Source: Euonymus europaeus (taxonomy: Eukaryota > Streptophyta > Magnoliopsida > Celastrales > Celastraceae). From it: a stretch of 64,000 bases of DNA. The position numbers and the translations under genes were made by a program. The notes beneath the pieces were generated by a model that ran no database searches, was not told the DNA's origin, and saw only the letters and a program-made list of their open reading frames with translations. The stretch covers positions 14,155,555 to 14,219,554 of the forward strand of contig OY756963.1 of NCBI GenBank assembly GCA_963580455.1, given 5' to 3'. This document shows positions 53,041-63,701 of the stretch, piece by piece (within the stretch, counting starts at the first letter, position 1; each line of letters opens with the position of its first letter).

Positions 53041-56000
53041 GCTCGCTGTCCTGTTTTTAATGTTCTTCTATGTCAAATTGCACGAGTATAAGGTTCTTTG
53101 ATTATTTCGATCCAAAAACACTAACTTTCTGTGACAAATGGACAAAACCGTTAAAAGCACCTCCATAGAGAGAGTTGAGCAACTTCGGACAATGAATGGG
53201 TGTACACTTTCTGATGTTCTTCCGTGTCAAATTTTACGAGTATAAGCTTCCAAGATTATTTCGAGGACAAAACGCTAACTTTCTGTAACAAATCGACAAA
53301 ACCGTTAAAAGCTCCTCCATAGAGAGAGTTGAGCAACTTCGGACCATCAAAGTTGCTCGGTGTACACTTTCTAATGTTCTTCCATGTCAAATTTTATGAG
53401 TATAAGCTTCCTAGATTATTTCGACGACAAAACACTAACTTTCTATTAGAAATGGATAAAATTATTAAAAGCTCCTACATAGAGAGAGTTGAACAACTTC
53501 GGACCATCAAAGTTGCTCGGTGTACACTTTTTAATGTTCTTTTATGTCAAATTTTTCGAGTATAAGCTTCCTAGATTATTTCGATGCCAAAACCTTAACT
53601 TTCTATGACAAATAGACAAAACCGTTAAAAGTTCCTCCATAGAGAGAGTTGAGCAACTTCGGACAATCAAAGTTGCTCGTTGTACACAATTTAATGTTCT
53701 TCTGTGTCAAATTTTACGAGTATATGCTTCCTAGATTATTTCGATGATAAAACACTAACTTTCTATGACAAATGGACAGTGTCGTTAAAAGCTCTTCCAT
53801 AGAGTGAGTTGAGCAACTTGGGACCGTCAAAGTTGCTCGGTGTACACTTTTTTTTTCTTCTATGTCAAATTTTATGAGTTTAAGCTTCCTAGATTATTTC
53901 GATTCCAAAATCCCAAAGTTCTATGACAAATGAACAAAACTGTTAAAAGCTCCTCCATAGAGAGCGTTGAGCAACTTCGGACCATCAAAGTTGCTCGGTG
54001 TACACTTTCTAATGTTCTTCCTTGTCAAATTTTATGAGTATAAGCTTCCTAGATTATTTCGACGACAAAACACTAACTTTCTACGACAAATGGTTAAAAT
54101 TATTAAAAGCTCCTCCATAGAGAGAGTTGAGCAACTTCGGACCATCAAAGTTGCTCGGTGTACACTTTTTAATGTTCTTTTATGTCAAATTTTTCGAGTA
54201 TAGGCTTCCTAGATTATTTGGATGCCAAAACCTTAACTTTCTATGACAAATAGACAAAACCGTTAAAAGTTCCTCCATAGAGAGAGTTGAGCAACTTCGG
54301 ACCATCAAAGTTGCTCGGTGTACACATTTTAATGTTCTTCTATGTCAAATTTTACGAGTATATGCTTCCTAGATTATTTCGATGATAAAACACTAACTTT
54401 CTATGACAAATGGAAAGTGTCGTTAAAAGCTCCTCCATAGAGTGAGTTGAGCAACTTGGGACCGTCAAAGTTGCTCGGTGTACACTTTTTTCTTCTTCAA
54501 TGTCAAATTTTATGAGTTTAAGCTTCCTAGATTATTTCGATTCCAAAATCCCAAAGTTCTATGACAAATGAACAAAACTGTTAAAAGCTCCTCCATAGAG
54601 AGCGTTGAGCAACTTCGGACCATCAAAGTTGCTCGGTGTACACTTTTTAATGTTCTTTTATGTCAAATTTTTCGAGTATAAGCTTCCTAGATTATTTCGA
54701 TGCCAAAACCTTAACTTTCTATGACAAATAGCAAAACCGTTAAAAGTTCCTCCATAGAGAGAGTTGAGCAACTTCGGACCATCAAAGTTGCTCGGTGTAC
54801 ACATTTTAATGTTCTTCTATGTCAAATTTTACGAGTATAAGCTTCCTAGATTATTTCGATGATAAAACACTAACTTTCTACGACAAATGGAAAGTGTCGT
54901 TAAAAGCTCCTCCATAGAGAGAGTTGAGCACCTTGGGACCGTGAAAGTTGCTCGGTGTACACTTTTTATTGTTCTTCTATGTCAAATTTTATGAGTATAT
55001 GCTTCCTAGATTATTTCGATGCCAAAATCCCAAGTTTCTATGAAAAATGACCAAAATTGTTAAAAGCTCCTCCATAGAGAGCGTTGACCAACTTCGGACC
55101 ATCAAAGTTGCTCGGTCTACAATTTTTATTGTTCTCCTATGTCAAATTTTATGAGTATAAGCTTCCTAGATTATTTCAATGCGAAAATCCAAAGTTTCTA
55201 TGACAAATGGACAAAATAGTAAAAAGCTCCTCCATAGAGAGAGTTCAGCAACGTCGGAGCTTCAAAGTGGCTCGCTGTCCAGTTTTTAATGTTCTTCTAT
55301 GTCAAATTGTACGAGTATAAGGTTCTTTGATTATTTCGATGCCAAAACACTAACTTTCTGTGACAAATGGACAAAAATGTTAAAAGCTCCTCCATAGAGA
55401 GAGTTGAGCAACTTCGGACCATCAAAGTTGCTCGGTGTACATTTTCTAATGTTCTTCTATGTCAAATTTTACGAGTATAAGCTTCCTAGATTATTTCGAG
55501 GACAAAACACTAACTTTCTGTGAAAAATGGACAGTGTCGTTAAAAGCTCCTCCATAGAGTGAGTTGAGCAACTTGGGACCGTCAAAGTTGCTCGGTGTAC
55601 ACTTTTTTCTTCTTCTATGTCAAATTTTATGAGTTTAAGCTTCCTAGATTATTTCGACGACAAAATCCCAAAGTTCTATGACAAATGAACAAAACTGTTA
55701 AAAGCTCCTCCATAGAGAGCGTTGAGCAACTTCGGACCATCAAAGTTGCTCGGTGTACACTTTTTAATGTTCTTTTATGTCAAATTTTTCGAGTATAAGC
55801 TTCCTAGATTATTTCGATGTCAAAACCTTAACTTTCTATGACAAATAGCAAAACCGTTAAAAGTTCCTCCATAGAGAGAGTTGAGCAACTTCGGACCATC
55901 AAAGTTGCTCGGTGTACACATTTTAATGTTCTTCTATGTCAAATTTTACGAGTATATGCTTCCTAGATTATGTCGATGATAAAACACTAACTTTCTATGA

Positions 56001-59000
56001 CAAATGGACAGTGTCGTTAAAAGCTCCCCGATCGAGTGAGTTGAGCAACTTGGGACCGTCAAAGTTGCTCGGTGTACACTTTTTTCTTCTTCTATGTCAA
56101 ATTTTATGAGTTTAAGCTTCCTAGATTATTTCGATTCCAAAATCCCAAAGTTCTATGACAAATGAACAAAACTGTTAAAAGCTCCTCCATAGAGAGCGTT
56201 GAGCAACTTCGGACCATCAAAGTTGCTCGGTGTACACTTTTTAATGTTCTTTTATGTCAAATTTTTCGAGTTTAAGCTTCCTAGATTATTTCGATGCCAA
56301 AACCTTAACTTTCTATGACAAATAGCAAAACCGTTAAAAGTTCCTCCATAGAGAGAATTGAGCAACTTCGGACCATCAAAGTTGCTCGGTGTACACATTT
56401 TAATGTTCTTCTATGTCAAATTTTACGAGTATAAGCTTCCTAGATTATTTCGATGATAAAACACTAACTTTCTACGACAAATGGACAGTGTCGTTAAAAG
56501 CTCCTCCATAGAGAGAGTTGAGCACCTTGGGACCGTGAAAGTTGCTCGGTGTACACTTTTTATTGTTCTTCTATGTCAAATTTTATGAGTATATGCTTCC
56601 TAGATTATTTCGATGCCAAAATCCCAAGTTTCTATGAAAAATGACCAAAATTGTTAAAAGCTCCTCCATAGAGAGCGTTGACCAACTTCGGACCATCAAA
56701 GTTGCTCGGTCTACAATTTTTATTGTTCTCCTATGTCAAATTTTATGAGTATAAGCTTCCTAGATTATTTCAATGCGAAAATCCAATGTTTCTATGAAAA
56801 ATGGACAAAATTGTTAAAAAGCTCCTCCATAGAGAGAGTTCAGCAACGTCGGAGCTTCAAAGTGGCTCGCTGTCCAGTTTTTAATGTTCTTCTATGTCAA
56901 ATTGTACGAGTATAAGGTTCTTTGATTATTTCGATGCCAAAACACTAACTTTCTGTGACAAATGGACAAAAACGTTAAAAGCTCCTCCATAGAGAGAGTT
57001 GAGCAACTTCGGACCATCAAAGTTGCTCGATGTACATTTTCTAATGTTCTTCTATGTCAAATTTTACGAGTATAAGCTTCCTAGATTATTTCGAGGACAA
57101 CACACTAACTTTCTGTGAAAAATAGACAAAACGGTTAAAAGATCCTTCATAGAGAGAGTTGAGCAACTTCGGACCATCAAAGTTGCTCGGTGTACACTTT
57201 CTAATGTTCTTCCTTGTCAAATTTTATGAGTATAAGCTTCCTAGATTATTTCGATGACAAAACACTAACTTTCTACGACAAATGGTTAAAATTATTAAAA
57301 GCTCCTCCATAGAGAGAGTTGAGCAACTTCGGACCATCAAAGTTGCTCGGTGTACACATTTTAATGTTCTTCTATGTCAAATTTTACGAGTATAAGCTTC
57401 CTAGATTATTTCGATGATAAAACACTAACTTTCTACGACAAATGGACAGTGTCGTTATGAGTATAAGCTTCCTAGATTATTTCAATGCGAAAATCCAAAG
57501 TTTCTATGACAAATGGACAAAATAGTTAAAAAGCTCCTCCATAGAGGGAGTTCAGCAACGTCGGAGCTTCAAAGTGGCTCGCTGTCCAGTTTTTAATGTT
57601 CTTCTATGTCAAATTGTACGAGTATAAGGTTCTTTGATTATTTCGATGCCAAAACACTAACTTTCTGTGACAAATGGACAAAAATGTTAAAAGCTCCTCC
57701 ATAGAGAGAGTTGAGCAACTTCGGACCATCAAAGTTGCTCGGTGTACATTTTCTAATGTTCTTCTATGTCAAATTTTACGAGTATAAGCTTCCTAGATTA
57801 TTTCGAGGACAAAACACTAACTTTCTGTGAAAAATGGACAGTGTCGTTAAAAGCTCCTCCATAGAGTGAGTTGAGCAACTTGGGACCGTCAAAGTTGCTC
57901 GGTGTACACTTTTTTCTTCTTCTATGTCAAATTTTATGAGTTTAAGCTTCCTAGATTATTTCGACGACAAAATCCCAAAGTTCTATGACAAATGAACAAA
58001 ACTGTTAAAAGCTCCTCCATAGAGAGCGTTGAGCAACTTCGGACCATCAAAGTTGCTCGGTGTACACTTTTTAATGTTCTTTTATGTCAAATTTTTCGAG
58101 TATAAGCTTCCTAGATTATTTCGATGTCAAAACCTTAACTTTCTATGACAAATAGCAAAACCGTTAAAAGTTCCTCCATAGAGAGAGTTGAGCAACTTCG
58201 GACCATCAAAGTTGCTCGGTGTACACATTTTAATGTTCTTCTATGTCAAATTTTACGAGTATATGCTTCCTAGATTATGTCGATGATAAAACACTAACTT
58301 TCTATGACAAATGGACAGTGTCGTTAAAAGCTCCTCGATCGAGTGAGTTGAGCAACTTGGGACCGTCAAAGTTGCTCGGTGTACACTTTTTTCTTCTTCT
58401 ATGTCAAATTTTATGAGTTTAAGCTTCCTAGATTATTTCGATTCCAAAATCCCAAAGTTCTATGACAAATGAACAAAACTGTTAAAAGCTCCTCCATAGA
58501 GAGCGTTGAGCAACTTCGGACCATCAAAGTTGCTCGGTGTACACTTTTTAATGTTCTTTTATGTCAAATTTTTCGAGTTTAAGCTTCCTAGATTATTTCG
58601 ATGCCAAAACCTTAACTTTCTATGACAAATAGCAAAACCGTTAAAAGTTCCTCCATAGAGAGAATTGAGCAACTTCGGACCATCAAAGTTGCTCGGTGTA
58701 CACATTTTAATGTTCTTCTATGTCAAATTTTACGAGTATAAGCTTCCTAGATTATTTCGATGATAAAACACTAACTTTCTACGACAAATGGACAGTGTCG
58801 TTAAAAGCTCCTCCATAGAGAGAGTTGAGCACCTTGGGACCGTGAAAGTTGCTCGGTGTACACTTTTTATTGTTCTTCTATGTCAAATTTTATGAGTATA
58901 TGCTTCCTAGATTATTTCGATGCCAAAATCCCAAGTTTCTATGAAAAATGACCAAAATTGTTAAAAGCTCCTCCATAGAGAGCGTTGACCAACTTCGGAC

Positions 59001-60132
59001 CATCAAAGTTGCTCGGTCTACAATTTTTATTGTTCTCCTATGTCAAATTTTATGAGTATAAGCTTCCTAGATTATTTCAATGCGAAAATCCAATGTTTCT
59101 ATGAAAAATGGACAAAATTGTTAAAAAGCTCCTCCATAGAGAGAGTTCAGCAACGTCGGAGCTTCAAAGTGGCTCGCTGTCCAGTTTTTAATGTTCTTCT
59201 ATGTCAAATTGTACGAGTATAAGGTTCTTTGATTATTTCGATGCCAAAACACTAACTTTCTGTGACAAATGGACAAAAACGTTAAAAGCTCCTCCATAGA
59301 GAGAGTTGAGCAACTTCGGACCATCAAAGTTGCTCGATGTACATTTTCTAATGTTCTTCTATGTCAAATTTTACGAGTATAAGCTTCCTAGATTATTTCG
59401 AGGACAACACACTAACTTTCTGTGAAAAATAGACAAAACGGTTAAAAGATCCTTCATAGAGAGAGTTGAGCAACTTCGGACCATCAAAGTTGCTCGGTGT
59501 ACACTTTCTAATGTTCTTCCTTGTCAAATTTTATGAGTATAAGCTTCCTAGATTATTTCGATGACAAAACACTAACTTTCTACGACAAATGGTTAAAATT
59601 ATTAAAAGCTCCTCCATAGAGAGAGTTGAGCAACTTCGGACCATCAAAGTTGCTCGGTGTACACATTTTAATGTTCTTCTATGTCAAATTTTACGAGTAT
59701 AAGCTTCCTAGATTATTTCGATGATAAAACACTAACTTTCTACGACAAATGGACAGTGTCGTTAAAAGCTCCTCCATAGAGAGAGTTGAGCACCTTGGGA
59801 CCGTGAAAGTTGCTCGGTGTACACTTTTTATTGTTCTTCTATGTCAAATTTTATGAGTATATGCTTCCTAGATTATTTCGATGCCAAAATCCCATGTTTC
59901 TATGAAAAATGACCAAAATTGTTAAAAGCTCCTCCATAGAGAGCGTTGACCAACTTCGGACCATCAAAGTTGCTCGGTCAACAATTTTTATTGTTCTCCT
60001 ATGTCAAATTTTATGAGTATAAGCTTCCTAGAATATTTCGATGCGAAAATCCAAAGTTTCTATGACAAATGGACAAAATAGTTAAAAAGCTCTGCCATAG
60101 AGAGAGTTCATCAACGTCGAAACTTCAAAGTG
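53041..60132. repeat. 7,092-bp segmental tandem duplication, copy 2
   Basis: This copy follows copy 1 directly. By eye I found at least seven substitutions between the copies, for example at 46,121/53,213, 47,323/54,415, 47,407/54,499, 48,935/56,027 and 52,281/59,373. That implies identity well above 99% and a recent event. The right break is again at an M monomer: upstream of 60,132 the sequence matches the end of copy 1 (TCATCAACGTCGAAACTTC), and downstream it departs with CTGTCTAG instead of CTGTCCTG. Confidence 0.93.
57432..57482. repeat. Second copy of the chimeric out-of-register junction
   Basis: The same GTCGTTATGAGTATAAGC joint lies 7,092 bp downstream of the first, at about 57,455. 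It was carried along by the larger duplication, which shows that the 2.31-kb event is the older of the two. Confidence 0.9.
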
Positions 60133-63100
60133 GCTCGCTGTCTAGTTTTTAATGTTCTTCTTTGTCAAATTGTACGAGTATAAGGTTCTTTGACTATCTC
60201 GATTCCAAAACACAACTTTCTGTGACAAATGGACAAAACCGTTAAAAGCTCCTCCATAGAGAGAGTTGAGCAACTTCGGACCATCAAAGTTGCTCGGTGT
60301 ACACTTTCTAATGTTCTTCCATGTCAAATTTTATGAGTATAAGCTTCCTAGATTATTTCGACGACAAAACACTAACTTTCTATGAGAAATGCATAAAATT
60401 ATTAAAAGCTCCTACATAGAGAGAGTTGAGCAACTTCGGACCATCAAAGTTGCTCGGTGTACACATTTTAATGTTCTTCTATTTCAAATTTTACGAGTAT
60501 AAGCTTCCTAGATTATTTCGATGATAAAACACTAATTTCTACGACAAATGGACAGTGTCGTTAAAAGCTCCTCCATAGAGAGAGTTGAGCAACTTGGGAC
60601 CGTGAAAGTTGCTCGGTGTACACTTTTTATTGTTCTTCTATGTCAAATTTTACGAGTATAAGCTTCCTAGATTATTTCGAGGACAAAACACTAACTTTCT
60701 GTGACAAATTGACAAAACAGTTAAAAGCTCCTCCATAGAGAGAGTTGAGCAACTTCGCACCATCAAAGTTGCTCGGTGTACACTTTCTAATGTTCTTCCA
60801 TGTCAAATTTTATGAGTATAAGATTCCTAGATTATTTCGACGACAAAACACTAACTTTCTATGACAAATGGATAAAATTATTAAAAGCTCCTCCATAGAG
60901 CGAGTTGAGCAACTTCGGACCATCAAAGCTGCTTGGTGTACACTTTTTAATGTTCTTTTATGTCAAATTTTTCGAATATAAGCTTCCTAGATTATTTCGA
61001 TGCCAAAACCTTAACTTTCTATGACAAATAGACAAAACCGTTAAAAGTTCCTCCATAGAGAGAGTTGAGCAACTTCAGACCATCAAAGTTGCTCGGTGTA
61101 CACATTTTAATGTTCTTTTATGTCAAATTTTACGAGTATAAGCTTCCTAGATTATTTCGATGATAAAACACTAACTTTCTACGACAAATGGACAGTGTCG
61201 TTAAAAGCTCCTCCATAGAGAGAGTTGAGCAACTTGGAACCGTCAAAGTTGCTCGGTGTACACTTTGTTTTTTCTTCTATGTCAAATTTTATAAGTATAA
61301 GCTTCCTAGATTATTTCGATGCCAAAATCCCACGTTTCTATGAAAAATGAACAAAATTGTTAAAAGCTCCTCCATAGAGAGCGTTAGGCAACATCGGACC
61401 ATCGAAGTTGCTCGGTTTATAATTTTTATTGTTCTCCTATGTCAAATTTTATGAGTGTAAACTTCCTAGATTATTTCGATGCGAAAATCCAAAGTTTCTA
61501 TGACAAATGGACAAAATAGTTAAAAAGCTCCTCCATAGAGAGAGCTCAGCAACGTCGGAGCTTCAAAGTGGCTCGCTGTCCTGTTTTTAATGTTCTTCTA
61601 TGTCAAATTGTACGAGTAAAAGGTTCTTTGATTATTTCGATGCCAAAACACTAACTTTCTGTGACAAATGGACAAAACCGTTAAAAGCTCCTCCATAGAG
61701 AGAGTTGAGCAACTTCGGAACATGAAAGTTGCTCGGTGTACACTTTCTAATGTTCTTCCGTGTCAAATTTTACGAGTATAAGCTTCCTAGATTATTTCGA
61801 GGACAAAACACTAACTTTCTGTGACAAATGGACAAAATCGTTAAAAGCACCTCCATAGAGAGAGTTGAGCAACTTCGGACCATCAAAGTTGCTCGGTGTA
61901 CACATTTTAATGTTCTTTTATGTCAAAATTTTTCGAGTATAAACTTCCTAGATTATTTCGATGCCAAAACCTTAACTTTCTATGACAAATAGACAAAACC
62001 GTTAAAAGTTCCTCCATAGAGAGAGTTGAGCAACTTCGGACCATCAAAGTTGCTCGGTGTACACATTTTAATGTTCTTCTATGTCAAATTTTACGAGTAT
62101 ATACTTCCTAGATTATTTCGATGATAAAACACTAACTTTCTATGACAAATGGACAGTGTCGTTAAAAGCTCCTCCATAGAGAGAGTTGAGCAACTTGGGA
62201 CCGTCAAAGTTGCTCGGTGTACACTTTTTTTTTCTTCTATGTCAAATTTTATGAGTTTAAGCTTCCTAGATTATTTTGATGCCAAAATCCCAAGTTTCTA
62301 TGACAAATGAACAAAACTGTTAAAAGCTCCTCCATAGAGAGCGTTGAGCAACTTCGGACCGTCAAAGTTGCTCGGTGTACAGTTTTTAATGTTCTTTTAC
62401 GTCAAATTTTTCGTGTATAAGCTTCCTAGATTATTTCGATGCCAAAACCTTAACTTTCTATGACAAATAGACAAAACCGTTAAAAGTTCCTCCATAGAGA
62501 GAGTTGACCAACTTCGGACCATCGAAGTTGCTCGGTCTACAATTTTTATTGTTCTCCTATGTCAAATTTTATGAGTATAAGCTTCCTAGATTATTTTGAT
62601 GCGAAAATCCAAAGTTTCTTTCACAAATGGACAAAATAGTTAAAAAGCTCCTCCATAGAGAGAGTTCAGCAACGTCGGAGCTTCAAAGTGGATCGCTGTC
62701 AAGTTTTTAATGTTCTTCTATGTCAAATTGTACGAGTATAAGGTTCTTTGATTATTTCGATGCCAAAACACTAACTTTCTGTGACAAATGGACAAAACCG
62801 TTAAAAACTCCTCCATAGAGAGAGTTGAGCAACTTCGGACCATGAAAGTTGCTCGGTGTACACTTTCTAATGTTCTTCCGTTTCAAATTTTACGAGTATA
62901 AGCTTCCTAGATTATTTCAAGGACAAAACACTAACTTTCTGTGACAAATGGACAAAACCGTTAAAAGAACCTCCATAGAGTGAGTTGAGCAACTTTGGAC
63001 CATCAAAGTTGCTCGGTGTACACTTTCTAATGTTCTTCCATGTCAAATTTTATGAGTATAAGCTTCCTAGATTATTTCGACGACAAAACACTAACTTTCT

Positions 63101-63315
63101 ATGAGAAATGGATAAAATTGTTAAAAGCTCCTACATAGAGAGAGTTGAGCAACTTCGGACCATCAAAGTTGCTCGGTGTACACATTTTAATGTTCTTTTA
63201 TGTCAAATTTTTCGAGTATAAGCTTCCTAGATTATTTCGATGCCAAAACCTTAACTTTCTATGAAAAATAGACAAAACCGTTAAAAGTTCCTCCACAGAG
63301 AGAATTGAGCAACTT
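60133..63315. repeat. Right-terminal part of the satellite array
   Basis: These monomers resemble the 36-46 kb block and include two M monomers (61,622 and 62,742). They are not obviously more degenerate than interior monomers. The last one stops in its dyad at GAGCAACTTC, before the expected GGACCATC. This is unlike a slowly decaying array edge and fits interruption by an insertion. Confidence 0.85.
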
Positions 63316-63340
63316 CTATGAAATCCCGACCCAAAAATTT

Positions 63341-63411
63341 AGTTTTGAGTCGAGTTACGGATGATTCGTGAAGTAAGGCATCATGGAAAAATAGTTTTGA
63401 GCTAGGTTCGG
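63341..63411 (+). repeat. Imperfect short direct repeat in the tail
   Basis: AGTTTTGAGTCGAGTTACGG at 63,341-63,360 is echoed by AGTTTTGAGCTAGGTTCGG at about 63,392-63,410. It may be a duplicated element in a putative LTR U3 region. Function unknown. Confidence 0.5.
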
Positions 63412-63428
63412 TAAATAGGCCATAACGT

Positions 63429-63468
63429 TTTATACAAATGTCCGTTTTGGGCCCATAATATATCAAAT
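63429..63468 (+). promoter_or_regulatory. Possible TATA-box region
   Basis: Two AT-rich TATA-like strings occur here, TTTATACAAATG at about 63,429 and ATAATATATCAAA at about 63,455, ahead of the GC-rich palindromes and GA-rich leader-like stretch. The position would suit a U3 promoter. There is no other support. Confidence 0.25.
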
Positions 63469-63512
63469 CGAAGCTAAGACCGAGACCCAGTTGGAAAAAT
63501 TGGGATCACACA

Positions 63513-63640
63513 CCTAGGCGTGCGCCTAGGCGGTGTGCGCCTAGGCGTGTGGAAAAGTGCGCCCAAAAGCGCCCAGGACAGTGTGTTTCCATAAACCATT
63601 TAGGCCAGAACGCCTAGGCGCCCAGAGTAGCGCCTAGGCG
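63513..63640. repeat. Cluster of CGCCTAGGCG palindromes
   Basis: CCTAGGCG occurs five times (63,513, 63,525, 63,540, 63,613 and 63,633). Four of these are the full 10-bp palindrome CGCCTAGGCG. The first three are packed with GTGTGCGC spacers and can pair with each other as well as fold on themselves. GC content is far above the rest of the window, and related GCGCCC strings lie between the groups. Confidence 0.85.
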
Positions 63641-63701
63641 CAACCCGAGCTTTCAAAACAGACTCCAGCGAGAGTTTTAGACAGATTTATGGTTTTGGTT
63701 C

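Larger units (their letters stand above)
1..63315. repeat. Tandem satellite array, ~160-bp monomer, ~395 head-to-tail copies
   Basis: The same ~160-bp unit recurs from the first base to about 63,315, always in one orientation. For example, the dyad recurs at exact 160-bp steps near 16,020, 16,180, 16,340 and 16,500. In order, a monomer holds the GAGCAACTT dyad, GGTGTACAC, a T-rich stretch, ATGTCAAATTTTACGAG, TATAAGCTTCC (HindIII site), GATTATTTCGATG, a CAAAACACTAAC-type stretch, TTTCTATGACAAATGG, ACAAAACCGTTAAAAG and CTCCTCCATAGAGAGAG. Monomer lengths vary by only a few bases. I saw no inverted monomers and no transposon inside the array. The period is near nucleosome length and typical of plant centromeric, pericentromeric or subtelomeric satellites. 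That functional assignment is inference. The array is open at the left edge of the window. Confidence 0.98.

Noticed and set aside
30497..60132. Complementary changes in dyad arms as proof of selected RNA or DNA structure
   Set aside because: The variants checked (GAGAAACTT with AAGTTGCTC, CAGCAACGT with AAGTGGCTC, GCAACAT with AAGTTGTTC) are not compensatory, so structural selection is not shown.
57..60327. Dozens of 60-97-codon open frames on both strands, many nearly identical to each other
   Set aside because: They are readings of the satellite. Their positions differ by HOR spacings (639-640, 1,120, 1,279, 4,802, 7,092 bp), they span only one or two monomers, and a 160-bp unit shifts frame every copy. 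No domain, start context or neighbouring gene supports them.
1..63315. CRISPR array (regular direct repeats)
   Set aside because: The whole 160-bp unit is repeated. There are no short repeats separated by unique spacers, and no cas genes.
1..63315. CENP-B box-like motif around TTTCGATGCCAAAAC
   Set aside because: The required A and the CGGG half of the core (TTCGNNNNANNCGGG) are missing, so only the TTCG start matches.
1..63315. rRNA spacer subrepeats, 5S rDNA or tRNA clusters
   Set aside because: No rRNA or tRNA sequence, A/B box arrangement or cloverleaf potential was recognised in the monomer.
1..63315. TATAAG in each monomer as a promoter
   Set aside because: It is part of TATAAGCTT, repeats hundreds of times with no downstream gene, and arises readily in AT-rich sequence.
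63281..63466. 61-codon minus-strand frame spanning the array/tail junction
   Set aside because: It joins satellite to unrelated sequence, is short and resembles no known protein. It is most likely chance.
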